Of a DNA stretch of 64,000 bases, positions 37,106-45,532 are shown one piece after another (position 1 is the stretch's first letter; every line of letters begins with the position of its first letter). Below the pieces are notes generated by a model. That model worked only from the letters and a program-made list of their open reading frames with translations. It was not told the DNA's origin and made no database searches. A program made the position numbers and the translations under genes. This stretch comes from Chitinophagaceae bacterium (GTDB lineage Bacteria > Bacteroidota > Bacteroidia > Chitinophagales > Chitinophagaceae). The DNA lies in assembly GCA_023957575.1 (NCBI GenBank), contig JAMLGU010000007.1, forward strand, positions 1 to 64,000, written 5' to 3'.

Positions 37106-38056
37106 TTAAAGCTGTTTTACCACATTTGCCACGTGCAGCGGATTGCCCAACGTGTAGAAATGCAATACCGGAACGCCGCTCTTCTTTAAATCTTTTGCCT
37201 GCATCAACATCCATTCTTGCCCCACCACTTCTACCTCTTCATTTGTCTTGCATTTTTGCAATTCTTTCGATAGGTCGGTTGGCAGGTCGATATGAAATAT
37301 TTTGGGCAAAACCGTTAACTGACTCTTTACGGCAATGGGTTTCAGGCCAGGTATAATAGGAACCATAATACCCATATTTCTGCATGCTTCTACAAAGCTG
37401 TAATATTTATTATTGTCAAAAAACATTTGAGTAACGATGTAATCGGCGCCCCCATCCACTTTCTTTTTCAAGTACTGCAAATCTGTTTCCATGTTGGGTG
37501 CTTCAAAATGTTTTTCGGGATAGCCTGCCACCCCGATGCAAAACGAGGTTTTGTGTTTGGATTTCAGGTCTTCTTCTACATAAATGCCATTATTCATATT
37601 TGTAACCTGCTGCAATAAATCAGAAGCGTATTTATGCCCTTCAGGGTTGGGGATGAAGGCAGTTTCATTTTTTGCGGCATCTCCCCTCAAAACTAATACG
37701 TTGTCTATACCCAGATATTGCAAATTGATCAATGCGTCTTCAGTTTCATTGATACTGAAACCTCCACAAATAAGGTGAGGAACCGTGTCCACATTGTATT
37801 TATTCATGATGGCGGCACAAATACTTTCGGTGCCCGGTCTTTTTCTGATAATTACCTTTTTAAAGCTGCCGTCAGGATTTTGTTTAAAAACGTGTTCGCT
37901 ACGGTGGTAGGTAACGTTAATAAAAGAGGGTTTAAACTCCATCAATGGGTCTAAATGATCCCACAGGGCTTTAATTCCTTTTCCTTTTAAAGGGGGCAAT
38001 ATTTCAAATGAAACTAATGTATCTTTTGCCTCTCTGATGTGATCTATAACTTTCAT
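37106..38056 (-). CDS. metF: Methylenetetrahydrofolate reductase
   Basis: 316-residue flavoprotein that reduces 5,10-methylenetetrahydrofolate to 5-methyltetrahydrofolate for methionine synthesis. Start at 38056 gives MKVIDHIREAKDTLVSFEILPP; the FEILPP block and FINVTYHRSEH, VLRGDAAKNE, GVAGYPEKH and QMFFDNNKYY are typical. The upstream extension of the open frame (26 codons) would run into the lptB promoter and is rejected. Divergent from lptB. Confidence 0.96.
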   Translation of the reverse strand: MKVIDHIREAKDTLVSFEILPPLKGKGIKALWDHLDPLMEFKPSFINVTYHRSEHVFKQNPDGSFKKVIIRKRPGTESICAAIMNKYNVDTVPHLICGGFSINETEDALINLQYLGIDNVLVLRGDAAKNETAFIPNPEGHKYASDLLQQVTNMNNGIYVEEDLKSKHKTSFCIGVAGYPEKHFEAPNMETDLQYLKKKVDGGADYIVTQMFFDNNKYYSFVEACRNMGIMVPIIPGLKPIAVKSQLTVLPKIFHIDLPTDLSKELQKCKTNEEVEVVGQEWMLMQAKDLKKSGVPVLHFYTLGNPLHVANVVKQL

Positions 38057-38133
38057 AACCTGCAAAACTAAGAAAATCATAAATCTCTGCCAGTAAATAT
38101 TAAATCGCTTGCCTTTTACTATTTTTGCGAACA

Positions 38134-39030
38134 ATGAGCATTACTATTTATACTAAAAATCTGGTGAAGCGTTATGGAGAGCGCACTGTGGTGGACCACG
38201 TATCCTTTGAAGTTCATCAGGGAGAAATTGTGGGATTGCTGGGTCCAAACGGCGCCGGAAAAACCACTTCTTTTTATCAGGTAGTAGGATTGATAAAACC
38301 TGATGAAGGAGATGTGTATTTGAATGAAGAAAACATTACCAAGCTGCCTATGTATAAACGAGCCAGGATGGGTATCGGCTATCTGCCTCAGGAGGCATCA
38401 GTATTTCGCAAGTTGAGTGTGGAAGATAATATTGCGGCTGTGTTGGAGATGACTAAAAAGCCAAAAGCCGAACAAAAGGAAATATTAGAATCGCTCATCA
38501 GTGAGTTTCGTTTGGGACATGTGCGCAAGAGTAATGGCGATGTGCTTAGTGGCGGCGAAAGAAGAAGAACCGAAATAGCCAGAGCATTGGCTGTGAATCC
38601 TAAATTTATTTTACTCGATGAGCCCTTTGCCGGCATTGACCCCATAGCGGTGGAGGACATTCAAAGTATTGTGGCCAGACTCAAATACAAAAACATAGGA
38701 ATATTGATAACCGACCATAATGTGAATGAAACACTCTCGATTTGCGACAGAGCTTACCTGATGATTGACGGTAAAATATTTGAAAATGGTACAGCCGAAG
38801 AATTGGCGGCTAACGAACAGGTGAGAAGGTTGTATCTGGGTCGTAATTTTGAACTAAAGCGTAAGGACTATCTGCACCAGGAAGCGCTGGACCAAACAAA
38901 TTCAGGCGATGCTCCTACTGCGGTGGAAGAAGACAAAAAGCCGGTAGCAGATGCAGAAGAAGAAATACAAATATCAGCATCTGCCTCCGAAACTATTACT
39001 CATCCAGAAACAGATCCTGATATAGTTTGA
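38134..39030 (+). CDS. lptB: LPS export ABC ATPase LptB
   Basis: 298-residue cytoplasmic ATPase powering LPS transport with LptF/G. Walker [10 protein letters not shown] (37-45), Q-loop [13 protein letters not shown], signature [15 protein letters not shown] and Walker [13 protein letters not shown] are intact, and [13 protein letters not shown] carries the switch His. A TTG three codons upstream (38125) is less likely. A C-terminal tail of about 50 residues, acidic and Ser/Thr-rich, extends beyond the usual end. The last 35 bases overlap the convergent SDR gene. The lptC gene is nearby at 39843. Confidence 0.95.
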   Translation: MSITIYTKNLVKRYGERTVVDHVSFEVHQGEIVGLLGPNGAGKTTSFYQVVGLIKPDEGDVYLNEENITKLPMYKRARMGIGYLPQEASVFRKLSVEDNIAAVLEMTKKPKAEQKEILESLISEFRLGHVRKSNGDVLSGGERRRTEIARALAVNPKFILLDEPFAGIDPIAVEDIQSIVARLKYKNIGILITDHNVNETLSICDRAYLMIDGKIFENGTAEELAANEQVRRLYLGRNFELKRKDYLHQEALDQTNSGDAPTAVEEDKKPVADAEEEIQISASASETITHPETDPDIV

Positions 39031-39820
39031 TACCCGGTGTAACGGCATAAGGTTCCAAATCGGTAATTCCTTCCTGCCTAAGCACCTCTTCATCTATCAG
39101 GCAATGCCCTGTATATTCTTTAGGATTTTTACTTAAAATATAATAGGCAGTGTCTGCCAATATTTGTGGTTTACGACTAACTTTTGCCAATGCTTCGCCT
39201 CCGAGAAGGTTTCTGACGGCTGCAGTATCAATAGTGGTTTTGGGCCACAATGCGTTTGAAGCAATTCCATATTCCTTAAATTCTGCAGCCCAGGCCATTG
39301 CCATCAGGCTCATATTATACTTCGAAAGCGTATAGGGGATGTGTGCTGCCAGCCATTTTACATTCAGGTTTACAGGAGGCGATAGAGTCAGAATATGCGG
39401 GTGTGCCGATTTTTTCAGAAAAGGCAAACAAGTCTGCACAACAAAAAAAGTTCCCCTTACATTGATATCATGCATCAGGTCAAAACGTTTGGGCTCGGTT
39501 TTTTCGGTATTGGTCAATGATATGGCAGATGCATTATTGATTACCATATCTATTCCTCCAAATTTTGATATACCTTCTTCCACAGCATGTTTTATCTGGT
39601 CTTCAAAGCGGATATCGCATTGCACGGGGTGCGCTTTGCCTCCTGCTGCTTCTATTTCTTCGGCGGCTGAAAAAATAGTGCCGCCAAGTTTTTCATTTTC
39701 AGTAACCGATTTGGCCGCAATAATAATATTGGCGCCTTCTTTAGCCAACCTCAAAGCGATGGCCTTGCCAATGCCACGTGTGGCGCCGGTAATAAAAATA
39801 GTTTTTTCCTGAAAGTTCAT
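38996..39820 (-). CDS. Short-chain dehydrogenase (HSDL2-like)
   Basis: 274-residue SDR. Cofactor motif [10 protein letters not shown] lies near residue 11; NNASAIS follows, and the active site contains YTLSKYN (Tyr and Lys of YxxxK). The [19 protein letters not shown] block is typical of HSDL2-like proteins that act on hydroxy-fatty or steroid-like compounds; the substrate is unknown. Its 3' end overlaps lptB by 35 bases in antisense orientation. It is followed on the minus strand side by lptC. Confidence 0.88.
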   Translation of the reverse strand: MNFQEKTIFITGATRGIGKAIALRLAKEGANIIIAAKSVTENEKLGGTIFSAAEEIEAAGGKAHPVQCDIRFEDQIKHAVEEGISKFGGIDMVINNASAISLTNTEKTEPKRFDLMHDINVRGTFFVVQTCLPFLKKSAHPHILTLSPPVNLNVKWLAAHIPYTLSKYNMSLMAMAWAAEFKEYGIASNALWPKTTIDTAAVRNLLGGEALAKVSRKPQILADTAYYILSKNPKEYTGHCLIDEEVLRQEGITDLEPYAVTPGIKLYQDLFLDE

Positions 39821-39842
39821 ATAGCAAAAATATTAAGCGCTT

Positions 39843-40400
39843 CTATTGGGGAGCTGCATCCGTAATAATGCGACCACTCGATTTATTAAATTTAATACGA
39901 TTCAGGTCCTGAGTGGCTTCCATTCCGTTTTCGCCTTTGTAATAGGGCATAGAAGGCGATTTGTAAATGGCTTCCAAATCTGTATAAAACAATTCCTTAT
40001 TTTGATCCCACCAAAGATCCTTACAAAGGAGCGTATCGCCTTTCTTGCTTATCACCCTCACGCTGTCTTTCAAATATATCTTGTTCACATTCTCCAGATA
40101 CTTGCCATATTTGCAATCGAGCCAGGTGGACACCTCATTCATTTCATTGAAAAAATCAACATGTAAATTTTTGGGAAACTCTGTGATGGTAGTATCACCC
40201 ATAGTTCTGGTCATAAATGGGGCTGTAAGTTTAGCCCTTGTTTTTCCTCCCTGGCTCAGATAGCTTTCTACCTTTACTACCTCATCTACCATATTTACCT
40301 TTTTGTTTAGCGCTTTGATGGCTTCATCACTGTTTTCGCACGAAGTGAAAACAGCTCCATAAAAAGTTATTATTAGAAGATATAGTAAAGAATTCTTCAA
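39843..40400 (-). CDS. lptC: LPS export periplasmic protein LptC
   Basis: 185-residue periplasmic-bridge protein with a lipobox-like signal (FTSCENSDE) and an OstA-like beta-jelly-roll, consistent with Bacteroidota LptC. Motifs: KVESYLSQGGKTRAKLTAPFM and DSVRVISKKGDTLLCKDLWWD. It receives LPS from the LptBFG transporter. It lies 66 bases past the outer-membrane protein gene on the same strand and is separated from lptB by the convergent SDR gene. Confidence 0.9.
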   Translation of the reverse strand: MKNSLLYLLIITFYGAVFTSCENSDEAIKALNKKVNMVDEVVKVESYLSQGGKTRAKLTAPFMTRTMGDTTITEFPKNLHVDFFNEMNEVSTWLDCKYGKYLENVNKIYLKDSVRVISKKGDTLLCKDLWWDQNKELFYTDLEAIYKSPSMPYYKGENGMEATQDLNRIKFNKSSGRIITDAAPQ

Positions 40401-40466
40401 AATGAGTGAAAAAATTATACTGTAAAGATAAAATATTTGCTATTTACCAAACTGACAAGCAAGGGA

Positions 40467-41858
40467 TTAGTCATACCTTCTTTTACCAAACCACAAATCG
40501 GTGAGGGCAAAACCTACCGAAATTCTGTACAGATTTTCTTTCAAAATGTTTTTATCATTTCCTCTTTTCACATATTCCAAAGCCAGATTGATGAGTGTGC
40601 GTTGGTATTTTGCCTGCGGACTGTAATTGGCTACCGGCAAACCCATTCCAAAACTAAGTCCATAGCTTGGCAATTCTTTTTTGGGATAAACATAATCCGG
40701 CCCTGTATGAAATCCTACTCTGTAAGCTACATTGCTGAAATAGTTATTTTTGCGTATTGGATGAAATTCAGCTCCCATTTTCAATTGCCAGTCCGATTTA
40801 ATGAGATTGTCTTTTACTCCATCCACTCTGTAGTCATCCCAGTTATTTTTGGTAAAATCCATCCCGAACAGCCATCCTGCGTCTTTAATCGTTTCTTGTG
40901 GTTTCTGAATAATAAAACCTGCCGTAAATCCTGAAGGATAAGCGATGGTTCCTTTTACATTCTTACTGAAAGCTACAGTATCGATAGGCTGATATCCCAC
41001 ATTTTCATTATATATATACGTGCCGGTCAAATAATCCTTTTTGGTGTGCAGCTTTTGTTTCACATTACCATAGGCCCCAACGCCCATATACACTTTTTTA
41101 CTCAATTTAAAGTGGTATTGCATACCTGCATCAAAATAAGCGCCTCCCAAAGTAGTACTGGTTTGATGAAAAGCGCTGCTATAGGCAGTGGAATCATTTG
41201 CAAGTGAGCGGCGGGTAGCATAATCTTTCTTGCCAAAGGTATAGCCGCCATTAAACCCAAAACTCAAAAACTGGCTTTTTGCCAATTTAAATTTGAAACC
41301 GGTACCTATTGTAGGTAAATAAAGACCTCCATTGCCTTCAAACAATGTTTGTCCTTTGTCGATGAAAAGTTTGTTGGCATCATTTACTATCTTATTGGAA
41401 TCCAATATCTTATAATCAATATTGTGTAGTTGCCTGATACCAAAAGCCATACCCCAGTTTTTGCGGAGCGGCACACCCAGCATCACATTGCTGAACAAAA
41501 GATTGCTGGCATTAAATTTGACTTTGGTTTTTGAATCCACAATAATTCTATTGTCGTTATTGACAGCAATATTCAAAATAGCCCGCCCGGAATTTAATTT
41601 CTTAGATTTTAGCTCCTGATTGGCTTCGTAGTAAGCATAGGATGCCGGGTTATTGTAGTTAACGTCGTAATAATCGTTATGAGCTGCATTAATGCCTCCC
41701 ATACTTCTGCTTATCACATTACCGGTGGGTGTTTTGTCGCCCAGCCCATATCGGGAGTAAGGCGAGTTGTCTTGTGCCTTTGAAGCAGGTAACACACATG
41801 CTATAAAAAAAATTACCGCCGCATGGCGAATTATAAACAGTTCAGATTTATTAAGCAT
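40467..41858 (-). CDS. Outer-membrane protein, OmpP1/FadL-like
   Basis: 463-residue exported beta-barrel-like protein; the start at 41858 overlaps the coaX stop by 8 bases. Signal cleavage likely falls near ASKAQDNSPYSRYG. The mature N-terminus SRYGLGD and RSMGGINAAHNDYYDVNYNNPASYAY resemble fatty-acid transporter-like proteins of this phylum, and the C-terminal strands are rich in alternating aromatic residues. Transport function is inferred; no specific substrate. Probable operon: coaX, this gene, lptC. Confidence 0.78.
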   Translation of the reverse strand: MLNKSELFIIRHAAVIFFIACVLPASKAQDNSPYSRYGLGDKTPTGNVISRSMGGINAAHNDYYDVNYNNPASYAYYEANQELKSKKLNSGRAILNIAVNNDNRIIVDSKTKVKFNASNLLFSNVMLGVPLRKNWGMAFGIRQLHNIDYKILDSNKIVNDANKLFIDKGQTLFEGNGGLYLPTIGTGFKFKLAKSQFLSFGFNGGYTFGKKDYATRRSLANDSTAYSSAFHQTSTTLGGAYFDAGMQYHFKLSKKVYMGVGAYGNVKQKLHTKKDYLTGTYIYNENVGYQPIDTVAFSKNVKGTIAYPSGFTAGFIIQKPQETIKDAGWLFGMDFTKNNWDDYRVDGVKDNLIKSDWQLKMGAEFHPIRKNNYFSNVAYRVGFHTGPDYVYPKKELPSYGLSFGMGLPVANYSPQAKYQRTLINLALEYVKRGNDKNILKENLYRISVGFALTDLWFGKRRYD

Positions 41859-42579
41859 TATTAACTTCACTAATCGCATAAAGTCCTTTAAAAATTAAAT
41901 CAGGGTCGGCAAATATCCTGTTTTTCAGGTGTGATGCCAAATGTTGATGGTCTCCACCGGTTAATACCACGTTAAAGTTGTCAAATTTGGCATTATATTC
42001 AGCTATAAAACCATCCAATTCATACGCCATGCCCAAAATTACCCCGCTCAAAATGTTGGTATCTGTATCATAACCAATCAGGGGAACGTCGGCTTTTGGC
42101 GATACTAAGGGCAATTTGGCCGTATATTGTTGTAACGACTTCAGCCGCATCTCCAGCCCCGGAGAGATGGAGCCTCCCATCCATTCCTTATATTTGTTTA
42201 CAAAATTAAGTGTAATGCACGTGCCTAACCCTATGATTAACAAATTCTTATCAGGGTAAAACGCCACACCGCCCGATGCCATTGCCAGCCGATCGGCTCC
42301 AATGGCTTCCGGTTTTGCTATTGGAGTAGTGAAAGGTAGCTTTGACTTGCTGGAAAGCAGGTGAAATCGTGTCCTTTCGGTTAATAATGTTTCAATTTCG
42401 GCATTATGATTAACAACCGAAGAAAGTATTGTTTTTTCGGGTTTATGTGTATCTAAAAGTTTTTGAAGGGTTGTGATGGCATCATCCTCCAAAACTATTG
42501 TTTGGCTCAATTTTTTGTCATAAAATATTGCGGCCTTCTTTCGGGTATTGCCAAAATCGAAACAAATAGTTACAGACAT
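41851..42579 (-). CDS. coaX: Type III pantothenate kinase
   Basis: 242-residue kinase phosphorylating pantothenate, the first step of coenzyme A synthesis. FDFGNTRKKAAIF carries the ATP-binding Asp and Gly, followed by IGADRLAMASG and LIIGLGTCITLNF, and VVLTGGDHQHLA at the end. This type does not need potassium-free forms or respond to CoA feedback. The stop overlaps the next gene's ATG. Confidence 0.94.
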   Translation of the reverse strand: MSVTICFDFGNTRKKAAIFYDKKLSQTIVLEDDAITTLQKLLDTHKPEKTILSSVVNHNAEIETLLTERTRFHLLSSKSKLPFTTPIAKPEAIGADRLAMASGGVAFYPDKNLLIIGLGTCITLNFVNKYKEWMGGSISPGLEMRLKSLQQYTAKLPLVSPKADVPLIGYDTDTNILSGVILGMAYELDGFIAEYNAKFDNFNVVLTGGDHQHLASHLKNRIFADPDLIFKGLYAISEVNNA

Positions 42580-42657
42580 GGCGTGAAAGTACGGGAAAAA
42601 TCAAAAATTGAAATAGTAAATCTCGAATTTTATTATTTTTTGATAATTTGACGGGCA

Positions 42658-43293
42658 CTAAAAACTCTTTAAACTGCGAAAATGACCATTCATTTGAATC
42701 TTTTCGCGAATTGTTTTCAGGTTGGGCAGCGAGGCAGACAGGCTTTCAAAATGTCTTCTCAGATATTCTTGTCTTTGTTTTTCATTAAACAGTTGCAGTA
42801 ATTCGTATTCCTGCTCAAGGCTTAATCCCGAGTGATGAGCAATATCGTAAGCGGTGAGTTCCTCATCTTTTACCGAAAAATCTTTTCTTACATCCATTTT
42901 TTGGTGAAAATCTCTCATTTTCACTATCAATGCGCTCATCAAGTCAGCTTTTCCCTGCAAATGATTTTCCGGATAATCTACGATGGCTCCTGAATATAAT
43001 TTATCGGGCACGGTGTCAATTATTTCCAAAATACGAAAAACACTCTCACCGGTAGTTTGAATGTCCATTTCGCCATCAGCGTAAGTTTTTACGATTTCTC
43101 TGATGGTGATGAGGCAGCCAAATTCTCTGATTTTCCCTTCGCTTGCCAGCGGAATTCCAAAAGGTTTGTTGGTTTGATGGCAATCATTTATCAATTGCTT
43201 GTATCGAGGTTCAAAGATGTGGAGATTGAGGTGCTCGCCCGGATAAACCACAATTTCTAAAGGGAAGATGGGTATAAAATTGATCATAAACAA
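42658..43293 (-). CDS. LON substrate-binding-domain protein
   Basis: 211-residue protein containing the N-terminal (substrate-binding) domain of Lon proteases without ATPase or protease parts. IPIFPLEIVVYPGEHLNLHIFEPRYKQLI is the hallmark. A possible start is two codons downstream (MINF). Function of such stand-alone proteins is unclear. It precedes coaX by 78 bases on the same strand. Confidence 0.88.
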   Translation of the reverse strand: MFMINFIPIFPLEIVVYPGEHLNLHIFEPRYKQLINDCHQTNKPFGIPLASEGKIREFGCLITIREIVKTYADGEMDIQTTGESVFRILEIIDTVPDKLYSGAIVDYPENHLQGKADLMSALIVKMRDFHQKMDVRKDFSVKDEELTAYDIAHHSGLSLEQEYELLQLFNEKQRQEYLRRHFESLSASLPNLKTIREKIQMNGHFRSLKSF

Positions 43294-43328
43294 ACGTACA
43301 TAAAATATTTCAGATTGAAGCTATTGAG

Positions 43329-43544
43329 CAGGGCAAACGCATCTATATTCACAAATGGGTAATCATCACAAATCACAGAGAGATAAAATTATAATGAGAA
43401 TAGGATTGTACCCTATTTTACAGAGCCCCAAAGGAGCGAAATGTCATCCCTACGGGATTTTGAACACGACCAAACGATTATTTCTATAATGATATCTGTC
43501 TTTCAGGCTTGTTTTCAGACTAAAAATCAGATGCGTTTACCCTG
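43329..43544. repeat. Terminal-inverted-repeat element, copy 1
   Basis: A 216-base noncoding unit bounded by near-perfect 16-base inverted repeats: CAGGGCAAACGCATCT on the left and AGATGCGTTTACCCTG on the right (one mismatch). Internal features conserved with the copy at 63390 include AATAGGATT...CCTATTTTACAG and AAATGTCATCCCTAC. No open frame. Resembles a MITE or other small nonautonomous element. Confidence 0.8.
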
Positions 43545-43619
43545 AAATCAATGAAGTTTAACTTTTGCATAAAATATTATTACTGTAATTTCGTTCCAAT
43601 TAAACAGAAAATAACAGAT

Positions 43620-44552
43620 ATGAAGAGGCTTTTTCTTGCGGCAGGATGTGTTCTATTATTTATTTTGGCTAATGGTCAGTCAAAAATTACAGCAATACCT
43701 GACTCCAAAGGAATTATTGTGCAGCACAAAACCGCTCCCAAGGAAGGGTTGTACTACCTGTCGCGGATATATGATGTAAAAGTGGACGACATTGCCGCTA
43801 CAAGTAAAATTGATAAAAATAAAAGCCTGTTGGTGGGTGAAATAGTGAAAATTCCCCTTGCTTTTGAAAGGCTCAACCAATCAGCATCAAAAGGCACACC
43901 CATATATTACGAAGTGGGAGAAAAAGAAGGATTGATGACGGTGAGCAATAAATTTAATAAAGTACTGCTGAAAAACCTGCGCTCATGGAACAAATTGCAA
44001 AAAGATGAGCTCTCCAAGGGGCAGCAACTCATAATTGGTTATGTTTTCTTAAATGAAGAGCCGCTTCCGGTTGGCAAGGCAGAGGCAACTGAGAAGCCAA
44101 TAGAAAAAAAGCCGGTGGAGCAAAAGCCGGTGGAAGTAGCTGTAGAAAAACCTCAGCCTAAGCCGGTGGAGGAAGTGGTTACTAAACCTATACCCGAGCC
44201 GGCCAAACCCGAAATAGTGCAGGAGCTACAGGGAAAAGGATATTTTAAGGGGCAGTACACCCTTCAGCGCCATGAAGGCGCCAATACCCAAAAGACAGTT
44301 ACTTCGGGCATTTTCAAGGCCAATAAAGGGTGGGGCGATGGTAAATATTATATATTAATAGATGATGTAAAGCCGGGAACAATCGTAAAGATTACCAATC
44401 CTGAAAATAATGCCATTATCTATGCTAAGGTTTTGGGTCAAATGAAGGGCATAAAGCAGAATGAGGGTTTGGATATCCGAATCAGCGATGCCGCAGTGTC
44501 TGAACTGGCGGTTTCAGATTCTGAAAAATTTATAGTTTCAATAAGTTACTGA
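43620..44552 (+). CDS. LysM-DPBB peptidoglycan-binding exported protein
   Basis: 310-residue secreted protein; the start at 43620 opens the signal MKRLFLAAGCVLLFILANGQ. Two LysM-like modules (about 30-150: KEGLYYLSRIYDVKVDDIAA and KEGLMTVSNKFNKVLLKNLRSWN) bind glycan. A Lys-Pro-Val-Glu-rich linker, about 160-220, repeats KPVE/PVE units. The C-terminal region, GWGDGKYYILIDDVKPGTIVKITNP, resembles a double-psi beta-barrel as in RlpA. The longer frame, starting at 43551 beside the repeat element, has no signal. It overlaps fmt by 7 bases at the 3' end. Confidence 0.87.
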   Translation: MKRLFLAAGCVLLFILANGQSKITAIPDSKGIIVQHKTAPKEGLYYLSRIYDVKVDDIAATSKIDKNKSLLVGEIVKIPLAFERLNQSASKGTPIYYEVGEKEGLMTVSNKFNKVLLKNLRSWNKLQKDELSKGQQLIIGYVFLNEEPLPVGKAEATEKPIEKKPVEQKPVEVAVEKPQPKPVEEVVTKPIPEPAKPEIVQELQGKGYFKGQYTLQRHEGANTQKTVTSGIFKANKGWGDGKYYILIDDVKPGTIVKITNPENNAIIYAKVLGQMKGIKQNEGLDIRISDAAVSELAVSDSEKFIVSISY

Positions 44553-45487
44553 AAACGATAACCACGAAGAAAATCTTCAATATTCATTCTTTTTTTTCCT
44601 TCTAATTGTAAATCTTTTACATTCAGATAACCATTTTTGCAGGCAAACATCAGGAAGGTTTTACCATCGGTTTTATAATCTCCGATGTTATCTTCGGGAA
44701 TTTGGAAAATCATTTCTGTTTTAAAAATTTTAATCTTTTTTTGGTTGAGATAGGTAAAGGCTGCCGGATAAGGACACAGACCCCTTACAAGGTTGTGCAC
44801 CTCTTCCACAGACTTATTGAAGTCAATATGGCAGGTTTCAGTAAATATTTTAGGCGCATGAGGAATTGATTGGTTGTCGGAAATAAGCTGCGGCATTTCT
44901 TTCAGCCCGCCTTCGGCCATCTGTTTTACTGTAGCTACAAGCAAATCGGCCCCTATTATTTTCATACGGTCGTGAACGGTTCCGGCAGTGTCTATATCGC
45001 TGATTGGAAAACTTTCTTGAAGGAGGATGTTTCCGGTATCAATTTCATGCTTCAGTTTAAAGGTGGTAACTCCGGTTTCCTTTTCGCCGTTGATGACAGC
45101 CCAGTTGATAGGCGCTGCACCTCTGTATTTGGGTAGCAAAGAGCCATGCAGATTGATAGTGCCCATGGGTGGCATGTTCCATACTACTTCGGGCAACATC
45201 CTGAAAGCTACGCATACCTGCAAATCGGGCTGAAGGTTTTTCAGTTCTTCCAAAAAATCAGGATTGCGAAGTTTTTCGGGTTGCAGCACTTTTAAATTAT
45301 TTGCACCAGCAAATTTTTTCACGGCGCTTTGCTGCATTTCCATGCCACGCCCTGCCGATTTATCAGGTGCGGTAACAACCGCCACAATATTGCAACCCGC
45401 TTTTAGCAATGCCTCCAAGCTGGCCACTGCAAATTCGGGCGTACCCATGAAAACAACTCTTAACTCTTTGAAGTGCCTTGCTTGCAT
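44546..45487 (-). CDS. fmt: Methionyl-tRNA formyltransferase
   Basis: 313-residue enzyme that formylates initiator Met-tRNA with 10-formyl-THF. RVVFMGTPEFAVASLEALL starts the Rossmann domain. NLHGSLLPKYRGAAPINW contains the catalytic Asn/His, and HEIDTGNIL the catalytic Asp. The C-terminal OB-like domain follows. Converges with the LysM gene by a 7-base overlap. Confidence 0.97.
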   Translation of the reverse strand: MQARHFKELRVVFMGTPEFAVASLEALLKAGCNIVAVVTAPDKSAGRGMEMQQSAVKKFAGANNLKVLQPEKLRNPDFLEELKNLQPDLQVCVAFRMLPEVVWNMPPMGTINLHGSLLPKYRGAAPINWAVINGEKETGVTTFKLKHEIDTGNILLQESFPISDIDTAGTVHDRMKIIGADLLVATVKQMAEGGLKEMPQLISDNQSIPHAPKIFTETCHIDFNKSVEEVHNLVRGLCPYPAAFTYLNQKKIKIFKTEMIFQIPEDNIGDYKTDGKTFLMFACKNGYLNVKDLQLEGKKRMNIEDFLRGYRFQ

Positions 45488-45532
45488 AAAATGAAAAAAT
45501 CCTCAGTTTAGGTTCAAATATACTTTCTAATC

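Noticed and set aside
38120..38127. TATTTTTG as -7 box of lptB
   Set aside because: It matches TAnnTTTG, but transcription would begin at the ATG itself and no -33 box is present.
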